This document shows positions 1 to 5,757 of a stretch of DNA of 20,982 nucleotides, piece by piece. This DNA is from a virus, in IMG/VR virus record IMGVR_UViG_3300021379_002126, positions 1-20,982 of that record. One strand, given 5' to 3'. The first letter of the stretch is position 1. Every line of letters starts with the position of its first letter. The position numbers were made by a program, and so were the translations under genes. Below the pieces are notes generated by a model. The model made no database searches. It was not told where the DNA came from and worked only from the letters and a program-made list of their open reading frames with translations.

Positions 1-79
1 CTACACCCCTCAAAGTGATGAGGTTTGGCATTCTGATGCTAGATACAGAAAGCTAGAGCGCGAACTTTATAATAAATAA
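1..79 (+). CDS. C-terminal fragment of a plus-strand gene (partial)
   Basis: An open frame enters from the left edge (codons from base 2) and ends at TAA 77-79. It encodes about 25 residues ending in RKLERELYNK, a charged helical tail typical of a protein C-terminus. The other two plus-strand frames are less plausible. A hairpin terminator starts two bases after the stop, which is what a gene end should look like. The product cannot be identified from this tail. Confidence 0.55.
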   Translation, partial: YTPQSDEVWHSDARYRKLERELYNK

Positions 80-80
80 G

Positions 81-109
81 AAAAAAGCCCCTCAATCGAG
101 GGGCTTTTT
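81..109. terminator. Bidirectional rho-independent terminator
   Basis: A perfect 7-bp GC-rich stem (GCCCCTC 87-93 with GAGGGGC 98-104) closes a four-base loop. Six A residues precede it and five T residues follow it, so it can terminate in both directions. It sits between the plus-strand gene ending at 79 and the minus-strand gene ending at 143, which converge on it. Confidence 0.93.
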
Positions 110-142
110 ACGTTATGAGTTATGCTTATACAACAATACCTA

Positions 143-817
143 TTAAAACTGATATCCAAAGGCTACACTGTAGCCCCATGATCCGTCAAGAGCGTATCCT
201 CCATCAGCATCATTATCTTTCCAAGAAGTCTTAGCTGAAATAGACTTACCGTCACCAAGATCATACTTAGCAGTAAGGCCAATCTCAAGAGCGTTAAACT
301 CATCAGCAAAGTTTACCTCAGTGAATGGGACAAGAGTTAAACCTTCATAAAGAAGTTCAAAACCTTTAGAAACACCAAGTTGAAGTCCAAGCTGATTATC
401 TCCACCAACTTCTGTCCATGCAGAAACTCCAAGATCAACATAATCTAAAGAGTATACAGTGCCAAGAGCAAGCTGGTCGAAGTCTCCCCAAGCACAGTCA
501 AATTTGCTGTAGCTAAGGTTAGCGAAGAGATCTTCACCAAGAATGTTGACAGAACGAGCGTAAGAAACGGAAAGGTCTGTATCATTTCCTGCTCCATCAG
601 CATCGTAGAAACCAACCCCAACAGAAACAGCTCCACCAAGAGCTTCGGTGGTAGCGTTGATGTTTGCTGAAATAGAGTCTTCGCGAAGAAGAAGTCCATT
701 GTTAAGCGTTGTCGTGCTGAACTGGAGTGTTCCTTCAGCATCAATACCTTCCAAAACGGAAGCGTTAGTTGTGCTAACAAAAGCACCCATTAGTAATGCA
801 AGAATTGTATTCTTCAT
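143..817 (-). CDS. Outer-membrane beta-barrel protein (Lom/OmpX-size)
   Basis: The 224-aa product starts with a Sec signal peptide (hydrophobic core at residues 4-13, likely cleavage near TNAS-V, about residue 20). The rest alternates short amphipathic strands with Gly/Asp/Asn-rich turns, and the chain ends in ...AFGYQF. A terminal Phe is the recognition signature of Gram-negative outer-membrane barrels, and the length fits 8-10 strands. By analogy with lambda Lom and other phage-borne outer-membrane proteins, a role in changing the surface of the infected cell (superinfection exclusion, receptor masking) is plausible but not shown. It is the last gene of the left cluster. It has no Shine-Dalgarno sequence but does have its own promoter just upstream, and the 81-109 terminator follows it. 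It could instead be a host-derived porin-like gene of unrelated use. Confidence 0.8.
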   Translation of the reverse strand: MKNTILALLMGAFVSTTNASVLEGIDAEGTLQFSTTTLNNGLLLREDSISANINATTEALGGAVSVGVGFYDADGAGNDTDLSVSYARSVNILGEDLFANLSYSKFDCAWGDFDQLALGTVYSLDYVDLGVSAWTEVGGDNQLGLQLGVSKGFELLYEGLTLVPFTEVNFADEFNALEIGLTAKYDLGDGKSISAKTSWKDNDADGGYALDGSWGYSVAFGYQF

Positions 818-825
818 ATGTCTAT

Positions 826-854
826 ATAATGATCAATATTAGTAATTTTGTCAA
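826..854 (-). promoter_or_regulatory. Sigma70-type promoter for the outer-membrane protein gene
   Basis: Reading the minus strand, a perfect TTGACA (854-849) lies 17 bp upstream of CATTAT (831-826, 4 of 6 matches to TATAAT). The start codon at 817 is only 8 nt past the -10 box, so the transcript would have almost no leader. It fits the 44-bp gap between the two exported-protein genes and would let the barrel gene be expressed independently. Confidence 0.6.
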
Positions 855-861
855 CTGAAAA

Positions 862-1587
862 TTAACGCCTTCTTCTTTGAAGTAAGAGTAAGCACCCTAA
901 ACCACCAAACAAAGCTGAACCAAGTTCTGGAGCAGGAGTAGCAGCGATAGTAAGATCTAAGCTATTACCAATGATAAGGTCTTGTGGAACAACTTCATCA
1001 AAAACAAAGTTATCCATTCCATAACAAAAAGCAGACCATTCAGCTGGAACCCACTCACCAGTTTCCCATTGAGCCAAGTCACGAATAACAACTTTATCAA
1101 CATTATCAAATGACTCAGGAAGGAAAACATCTCTATATTCACCACCCCAATCATCAGTTGGGAGCATGTATTCTTCAGTAACAGCAACTCCTTCAAGCCA
1201 TCCTTGGATAGCAATGATTTCTGTTCCAGTTGCAGGGCCACCACCAACTTCGGTGTTGGAAGTCACATGGAAGAATTGAAGATCAAATGGCACATTGTTT
1301 TCGCGAGAAATTTCAATTGCAGAGATTGCGGTCCAGTGACCATGAATCACATCATCTCCAGCTCCATAGTAGTCTCCGACAGTTTGGAAGCTGTAGTCGC
1401 CAACAGGAGAAACATATTCAAGGATAACAGTTCCTTCTTGATAGCTTACAATATTAGAGTTCTGGGACTGAGCGTTTGTTACAAATTCAGTTCCATCTGG
1501 ACTGATTGCAGTTCCACCAGTAAAGGTGACAATAGCTCCTTTCGCAAAAGAAGCCATTAGTAAGAGTGGTAGTAGTAATTTTTTCAT
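862..1587 (-). CDS. Secreted protein with PEP-CTERM-like C-terminus
   Basis: The 241-aa product has an N-terminal signal peptide (KK then a Leu-rich core, residues 2-17) and a beta-rich ectodomain. The ectodomain carries the patterns usual in bacterial PEP-CTERM proteins: an AISAIEIS strand near 87-94, an AIQGWLEGVAVTEEYML segment near 126-142, and a late GMDNFVFDEV strand near 190-199. The C-terminus shows the tripartite sorting architecture: a Pro/Glu motif (PAPEL, 218-222), a hydrophobic helix (225-236) and four Arg at the very end. The classical PEP triplet reads PEL here, so it is a variant. Known PEP-CTERM proteins are processed by host exosortases and exported to the surface or exopolysaccharide; that fate is inferred. 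The start overlaps the upstream stop by ATGA, implying coupled translation with the holin-like protein. No enzymatic motif is visible. Confidence 0.75.
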   Translation of the reverse strand: MKKLLLPLLLMASFAKGAIVTFTGGTAISPDGTEFVTNAQSQNSNIVSYQEGTVILEYVSPVGDYSFQTVGDYYGAGDDVIHGHWTAISAIEISRENNVPFDLQFFHVTSNTEVGGGPATGTEIIAIQGWLEGVAVTEEYMLPTDDWGGEYRDVFLPESFDNVDKVVIRDLAQWETGEWVPAEWSAFCYGMDNFVFDEVVPQDLIIGNSLDLTIAATPAPELGSALFGGLGCLLLLQRRRR

Positions 1588-1775
1588 TTTTTCTTCTTAA
1601 GTAGATAGTCTTTGATTTTCCCTAGATTGCCCGTCACTTTGCCAAGCAATTTACCCAGCTTGCTATTCTCTGGGACAATATAAGAAAGTGTTCCAAGTAG
1701 ACCCATTAGCGCAATGATGAACTCAGGCATTGAGGACATATATGGGGCCAAGATTTTATCGAATATTTCTTCCAT
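1584..1775 (-). CDS. Small membrane protein, holin-like
   Basis: The 63-aa protein has one clear membrane segment (about residues 17-34, rich in Ile/Leu/Met/Gly), a Gly/Lys-rich amphipathic second half and a terminal run of four Lys. Small size, a single helix and a basic tail fit phage holins and antiholins, but no family signature is recognised. It has the best ribosome-binding site in the cluster: AGGAG (1787-1783) seven bases before ATG, embedded in the last codons of the upstream gene. It overlaps the PEP-CTERM-like gene by 4 nt. No endolysin is visible nearby, so holin remains a guess. Confidence 0.55.
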   Translation of the reverse strand: MEEIFDKILAPYMSSMPEFIIALMGLLGTLSYIVPENSKLGKLLGKVTGNLGKIKDYLLKKKK

Positions 1776-1777
1776 TT

Positions 1778-2647
1778 TTAATCTCCTACACTTGTTGCTT
1801 CAGGGTCATCTTTAACCTCTTCATATTCGATTGGGTTCTTTGTTTCCTCTTTGGTTTCTGTTTTTGTTGTGTCATCTCCCCCCTCTCCATCAGGTGTTTG
1901 TGCTGTTGTATCACCACCTTCGGTGCTTCCTCCATCCCCGCCTTCAGATCCAGCATCTGGATTAGTTCCTTCAACGTCACCATATCCTTTTTCAGCATAC
2001 TCAATAACTGTTTCAAAAACAGTCACCCCAATTAATGATTCTGTATATGAATTAAATTTAGAAAAGACTCCATATTGCTGCTCTGTTATTACAGCAACCT
2101 CCATGCCTTCAGTCCCCGCTGTCTTAGCTTGGAAGTAGGCTCCACTACCAATCGACATAATACCAGCAGTTCCAATTGCAGCCACTTTCTGGCCAGCTTC
2201 TTGGACGAATGATGTTACCGCTGTAGTTAAACTAGGTGTTGAGGCTGCCGCTGTTTGAGTTGTTGCAGCTACAGCTCCAGCTCCTGCCACAGTCTTTGTT
2301 GCTTTCTTTAATAATTCTTTATTGTTGTCTGCAATCTCAGTTAATTTTTCTATAGTAGATGTCTCCGGGGCTTCTGTTTTGATTTCTTTAGGAGCTTCTG
2401 ACTCTTCGGTTTCTACAACTTCTTCTTCAGCCACCTCCTCTTCAATAACTTCTTCCTCCTCTACTTCAGCACCACACTGATCACAAACACACTTCTGCTC
2501 CTCAAGCTCTTTAATTCTCTCCAATAAAGCCCAAGCTGACTCTCTGATATGACGATCTAGATCCGAAATGATCTCACTATCATCTGGATTACAATACTTC
2601 AAAGCCAAAGCTTCTGCTTCCGCAAGCTCTTTACGGTGTTCCCCCAT
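1778..2647 (-). CDS. Acidic low-complexity protein of unknown function
   Basis: This 289-aa product is not recognised. The N-terminal about 50 residues look helical and are followed by a Cys cluster (CVCDQCG, about 53-59). Next comes a Glu/Val-rich acidic stretch (about 61-85), an Ala/Thr/Gly-rich middle with a weakly hydrophobic segment (about 150-175), a short ordered region, and a Gly/Asp/Thr/Glu-rich disordered tail. Such composition suggests an extended linker or scaffold-like protein. It is the first gene of the left minus-strand cluster and ends two bases before the holin-like ATG. Its start lacks a Shine-Dalgarno sequence. A plus-strand reading of the same repetitive DNA (1851-2138) is a Pro/Ser-rich shadow and was not accepted. 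Confidence 0.6.
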   Translation of the reverse strand: MGEHRKELAEAEALALKYCNPDDSEIISDLDRHIRESAWALLERIKELEEQKCVCDQCGAEVEEEEVIEEEVAEEEVVETEESEAPKEIKTEAPETSTIEKLTEIADNNKELLKKATKTVAGAGAVAATTQTAAASTPSLTTAVTSFVQEAGQKVAAIGTAGIMSIGSGAYFQAKTAGTEGMEVAVITEQQYGVFSKFNSYTESLIGVTVFETVIEYAEKGYGDVEGTNPDAGSEGGDGGSTEGGDTTAQTPDGEGGDDTTKTETKEETKNPIEYEEVKDDPEATSVGD

Positions 2648-2752
2648 TTGAATTTAATTACACTTAAAGTGGCGCTTGTGTAAAAAAATATTAAAGAACA
2701 ACTTTTCTATTTTTTTTACTTAAAATTAGTTAAAAATAGTGTAATTATTCTC
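2648..2752. promoter_or_regulatory. Divergent intergenic region with small palindrome
   Basis: This 105-bp, very AT-rich gap separates a minus-strand start (2647) from a plus-strand start (2753), so it must hold two outward promoters. The minus strand shows a TTTACA, 18 bp, TAATTA arrangement. Both starts are preceded within 5-7 bases by the same string AGTGTAATTA, one copy per strand. A 5-bp inverted repeat CACTT-A-AAGTG (2661-2671) overlaps the minus-strand copy and could be an operator. The -10 boxes are weak and the assignment is tentative. Confidence 0.4.
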
Positions 2753-3058
2753 ATGACCGATTGGACTATCGTATCATCCATTATATCTGCTGTATTTGGG
2801 GGAGCATTGTGGAATTATTTAGGCAAGAGATTGAAAGCAGATCAACAAAACAAAAAATTAGACTACCAAAAAGAATCACTTCTTCTCGATAATCTAATTG
2901 AAAGAGTAGGAAAATTAGAAGGTCTACTCACTGCCTCTTCAGAAGAGAAGGAGGCTATGCGTATTCAAATCAGAGAACTGACAGTCCAAGTCACTGAGTT
3001 AAAAGTTGAGATTAAATACCTCAGACAAGAAAACAAAAGACTTAGAGAGGCCGCTTAA
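2753..3058 (+). CDS. Membrane-anchored coiled-coil protein
   Basis: The 101-aa product has an N-terminal hydrophobic segment (about residues 5-23) followed by a basic patch and a long charged helix with heptad-like Leu/Ile/Val spacing (about 42-98). This is a signal-anchor plus coiled coil, the layout of some i-spanins and small phage lysis accessory proteins, but no diagnostic motif is present. It is the only complete plus-strand gene in the window. Its stop is interlocked with that of the opposing gene in the palindrome TTAA (3055-3058). No Shine-Dalgarno sequence precedes the ATG. Confidence 0.6.
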   Translation: MTDWTIVSSIISAVFGGALWNYLGKRLKADQQNKKLDYQKESLLLDNLIERVGKLEGLLTASSEEKEAMRIQIRELTVQVTELKVEIKYLRQENKRLREAA

Positions 3059-3354
3059 AGATCTGGTCTGTAAATACAGAACATGGGAGTTTTTCTCTCT
3101 TTTGAATAAAACTTATTTGGGAAAACAACAATCGGTAGTTCTTCCCCTTTATAATTTTCTGGAATCTTGATATTCCCAGAAAGAAATTCTACACCGTTCT
3201 TGTCCTCCATTATCCAAAACGCTCCAACTTTACCCGAACTATTTTGAGAATAGTTGTCTTGCTGATTCGAGGAAATCTTTTCTCGATTTAGCTGGGACTC
3301 GTTGGTATTGACGTTTGAACCGTCTATAATGTCGTCTAGATGTTGGGTCTTCAT
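3055..3354 (-). CDS. Small conserved-looking phage protein (DUF736-like pattern)
   Basis: The 99-aa product has a polar, disordered N-terminal 40 residues (Asn/Gln/Ser-rich). The compact C-terminal half reads GKVGAFWI, then GVEFLSGNIKI, IVVFPNKF and PMFCIYRP. That order of strands resembles small one-domain proteins of the DUF736 type and many short phage proteins of unknown role; the family assignment is only a pattern match. It is the last gene of the middle minus-strand group. Its stop overlaps that of the convergent gene by 4 nt. No terminator is visible after it, so transcripts from both strands may run through each other. Confidence 0.5.
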   Translation of the reverse strand: MKTQHLDDIIDGSNVNTNESQLNREKISSNQQDNYSQNSSGKVGAFWIMEDKNGVEFLSGNIKIPENYKGEELPIVVFPNKFYSKERKTPMFCIYRPDL

Positions 3355-3396
3355 AAAATGAAATAATTTTTCTTATTTTTTTAGATGTTTTACCAC

Positions 3397-3858
3397 TCAT
3401 AATTTTGCTATATAACTTTCTGAGGCTTTTAAAAAACCCAGCTTTCCATAAAGGCTTTTAACCTTATGCTTTGTCGGAGAATTTTCTGAAATACCCATCT
3501 GTATATATTCAAAACTATTGTCTCTAGCAAACTTAATTGCTGTGGCAAGTAGTTTATAACCTACTTTTGGGTTGGCTGACAACCAAATATATTCAGAAAA
3601 TAATTCAACGCCATGCTTAGGGCTTCGGTCCTTTAAGAAAATAATTGCTGCATCATACTTATCATGATCATTTAGATTAGCCCAGACAAATACATTGAAT
3701 GCTAACATCTTGTCATGGCCAAACGCTTGTTTAAGTGATTCACCATTGTTAGGTAACAGATGATAGTAGTTATTAGACTCGTCGTTAAGATTTAAATAAT
3801 CCGATACATGATCTACCACCTTACCAAATTGCTCTGAGCTTATTATTCTTTTGATCAT
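3397..3858 (-). CDS. GNAT-family N-acetyltransferase
   Basis: The 153-aa product has the size and secondary-structure order of a GNAT acetyltransferase. Its C-terminal half carries the recognisable part: NPKVGYKLLATAIKFA (about 96-111, the acetyl-CoA-binding loop and helix), then a strand FEYIQMGI, then a YGKLGF motif (about 138-143) and a final strand. The Q/RxxGxG/A signature is reduced to PKVGYK. The substrate cannot be read from sequence; ribosomal or capsid proteins, small molecules or glycan amino-sugars are all possible, and the nearby glycosyltransferases make the last attractive. The ATG overlaps the upstream stop by ATGA, so translation is coupled. Confidence 0.7.
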   Translation of the reverse strand: MIKRIISSEQFGKVVDHVSDYLNLNDESNNYYHLLPNNGESLKQAFGHDKMLAFNVFVWANLNDHDKYDAAIIFLKDRSPKHGVELFSEYIWLSANPKVGYKLLATAIKFARDNSFEYIQMGISENSPTKHKVKSLYGKLGFLKASESYIAKL

Positions 3859-4640
3859 TTGTGAAGTATTGCAATCAGCTTACGAATTTCTTTTGTTGGA
3901 ATATCGGACCAACATTTCCAATTCGCCACTTCTTTGTTTTTGTAAGTTTCGTTTTTCCAAAAATCTTTTAAAAGCTCAACGAACTCATCAAACGTAGCAA
4001 TACTCTTTTTAGCTCTAAGGGTTTTTTGTAGAAGGCCCAAAGGAGTTAGAGCTGCCGCTTCTACAGACTCAATAGACACACTATTATTAGCGCCTCTGGA
4101 TTTGTCAATCTCGTCAGCACCCACAATATGAATATTAAGGAAGTTGCGAACGCAGCGAACAAAAGCTCTGTTGCAAGCAATAGTCTCTAGAAATTTAGAT
4201 GCGAATGAATCTGTGTTATCCAAAGTAGCATTAGCTACATCTTGATACACTACACGTTCTTGATTACTCTCATAGTTTGGAGACCAAGTAATTTCACAAG
4301 AAGCAGTAACATAACCCGGTGAGCTACTCTCTGTATTAAAAGTAACGCTTTCAAAACCTCTTAGACGAGCAAGCTCTTTAATCCCTCCTAACATAATAAG
4401 AAGTTGGTTGTCAGCTAAACCTTCAACAGAATCAGGCATATCTTTATTCCTGAAGTTAAACCAATCTTTGTTGGGGTATAAAAACTCTGGCTTGATCATG
4501 GCTCTCCAGTTTACAGAACCATCCTCATTAAAGATGTAGTCTACATTCTTTAGTAACCCATGCTGATCCCTTTCATACACATCAGGACCGAATAATTTTT
4601 TCTTCGGCGCTTTTTTAGTTGCGACTTTCTTCTTGTTCAT
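3855..4640 (-). CDS. Putative single-strand annealing / recombination protein
   Basis: The 261-aa product begins with a Lys-rich tail (about residues 3-15, nine Lys) that could bind nucleic acid. The central part reads GGIKELARLRGFESVTF, a strand pair, DVANATLDNT and then FLETIACNRAFVRCVRNFLNI (about 152-172). That pattern (a strand-rich core followed by an 'A-x-x-RAFxRxVR' helix) is reminiscent of Rad52/DdrA/RecT-type annealing proteins, in which a similar arginine-bearing helix follows the beta-sheet. Residues from about 198 form a small helical C-terminal domain. It starts 26 nt inside the upstream glycosyltransferase gene. The recombinase and nuclease genes in the same window make a recombination role plausible, but the family match is weak. 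It could be an unrelated DNA-binding protein. Confidence 0.35.
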   Translation of the reverse strand: MNKKKVATKKAPKKKLFGPDVYERDQHGLLKNVDYIFNEDGSVNWRAMIKPEFLYPNKDWFNFRNKDMPDSVEGLADNQLLIMLGGIKELARLRGFESVTFNTESSSPGYVTASCEITWSPNYESNQERVVYQDVANATLDNTDSFASKFLETIACNRAFVRCVRNFLNIHIVGADEIDKSRGANNSVSIESVEAAALTPLGLLQKTLRAKKSIATFDEFVELLKDFWKNETYKNKEVANWKCWSDIPTKEIRKLIAILHK

Positions 4641-5757
4641 AAATATAAAAATGTTTCACTTCCTCCCAGAAGTCATCATTATCTATTACATTATTGTCTG
4701 AGTCAAGATTTTTTTTGTAATGAGCTTTACTCATGTAAACTTTATCACCTTCTACAATTTTTTTATTGGTTAAAAATTTTGCATTTGGGCCACACTGAAC
4801 ATTACCTTCAACAACATCTTTAACATGAACTTGAATATCAAAATAATGATTTCGAAGATCCGCTAAGTCATCTTTATTTTCTGTCAAAAGAACAATATCT
4901 ATACCCCATTTTTTAAGATGGTCAAAATACTGTTGAGGGATCAAATCCTCTTTATTTTCTATTGTATAAATAATTCTTCTTACATTACTACGATAATTAA
5001 GCAACATATTTAGTTGAGGAAGTTTGTCTGTCACTAGCACAACTTTATGATTTTTACAATAATATAATAGAGGTTCTTCTTCTACTCCATAATCTATACG
5101 AACGAAAATTGATTCGGGTAACCCTTGAGTAATATGAGTTGGAACAACCTCAATAATATTTTGGTAAAATGAATTTCCAATATTGATTGTATTAAAGTTT
5201 ACTTTACTACTCTTAGCTTTACAAAACTGTAAAATCTTTTCACAAATTAATTCGGGTCTAATAGAATCAATTTGCCTATCAGGATCTTTATCTGAAAAAC
5301 ACGGATGGCAATCCCATTCAGGTTCAAAACAGTATTTATCTTTATCTTTCCCCCAAAATGGTTTTGTATTATTGGCATAATTATTGCCGTGAATAGTAAT
5401 TGTTTTTACATCTTGAGCGCTTGCGTATTGAGCTAGATAACTATCAGGACCAATGTATAAAATACTTTTGGCTACTAAGTAAGCTTCATTTTTAAATGAT
5501 GCGCTAATATGCCTATCTACCCCCTGTATACTTTTTTGCCCACCAATCTGATAGATTTTAATATTATTTGACTGCAAAAATGAGCGAATCAATTTAAAAA
5601 CCATAGGATAATGGAGATAATTTTTAGATTGGCTATTATCCCCATGATAAAAAACTATATATTTATCGTCAATAGAAGGAAAAAAATGCTGTTGTATTTC
5701 GGGCTTAGAGATTTTAACACCTAAGTTTTTTGAATATTCCTGTAAAATATGAGACAT
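4615..5757 (-). CDS. Glycosyltransferase, C-terminal half of a GT9-type domain
   Basis: Residues 1-20 look like the interdomain linker of a GT9 (heptosyltransferase-like) enzyme. Residues 32-125 form its nucleotide-sugar-binding half: IVFYHGDNSQSKN, a helix, KIYQIGG (67-73), then YIGPDSYLAQYASA (101-114) and KTITIHGN, the classical GT9 order. A Cys-rich loop follows (C143, C150, C153). Residues from about 190 form a further alpha/beta domain of unknown type. The N-terminal Rossmann half expected in GT9 is missing here but is found at the end of the preceding gene. The two overlap by one base (TAATG) and are collinear, so the products probably associate or are translationally coupled. Substrate unknown; glycosylation of phage DNA, virion or host surface are candidates. 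Confidence 0.7.
   Translation of the reverse strand: MSHILQEYSKNLGVKISKPEIQQHFFPSIDDKYIVFYHGDNSQSKNYLHYPMVFKLIRSFLQSNNIKIYQIGGQKSIQGVDRHISASFKNEAYLVAKSILYIGPDSYLAQYASAQDVKTITIHGNNYANNTKPFWGKDKDKYCFEPEWDCHPCFSDKDPDRQIDSIRPELICEKILQFCKAKSSKVNFNTINIGNSFYQNIIEVVPTHITQGLPESIFVRIDYGVEEEPLLYYCKNHKVVLVTDKLPQLNMLLNYRSNVRRIIYTIENKEDLIPQQYFDHLKKWGIDIVLLTENKDDLADLRNHYFDIQVHVKDVVEGNVQCGPNAKFLTNKKIVEGDKVYMSKAHYKKNLDSDNNVIDNDDFWEEVKHFYIYEQEESRN

Noticed and set aside
648-842. Plus-strand 64-codon ORF opposite the outer-membrane protein
   Set aside because: It is a shadow of a gene with a signal peptide and terminal Phe, and it runs through that gene's promoter.
957-1560. Overlapping ORFs on both strands inside the PEP-CTERM-like gene
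   Set aside because: Signal peptide, sorting tail and ATGA coupling all support the main frame; the others show no start signals or domains.
1851-2138. Plus-strand ORF rich in Pro, Ser and Val
   Set aside because: It is the reverse reading of the acidic low-complexity gene, with no start signal and no domain.
2690-2720. Terminator in the AT-rich divergent gap (AAAG...CTTT before a T run)
   Set aside because: The stem is four weak pairs and lies upstream of both genes, where no transcript needs to end.
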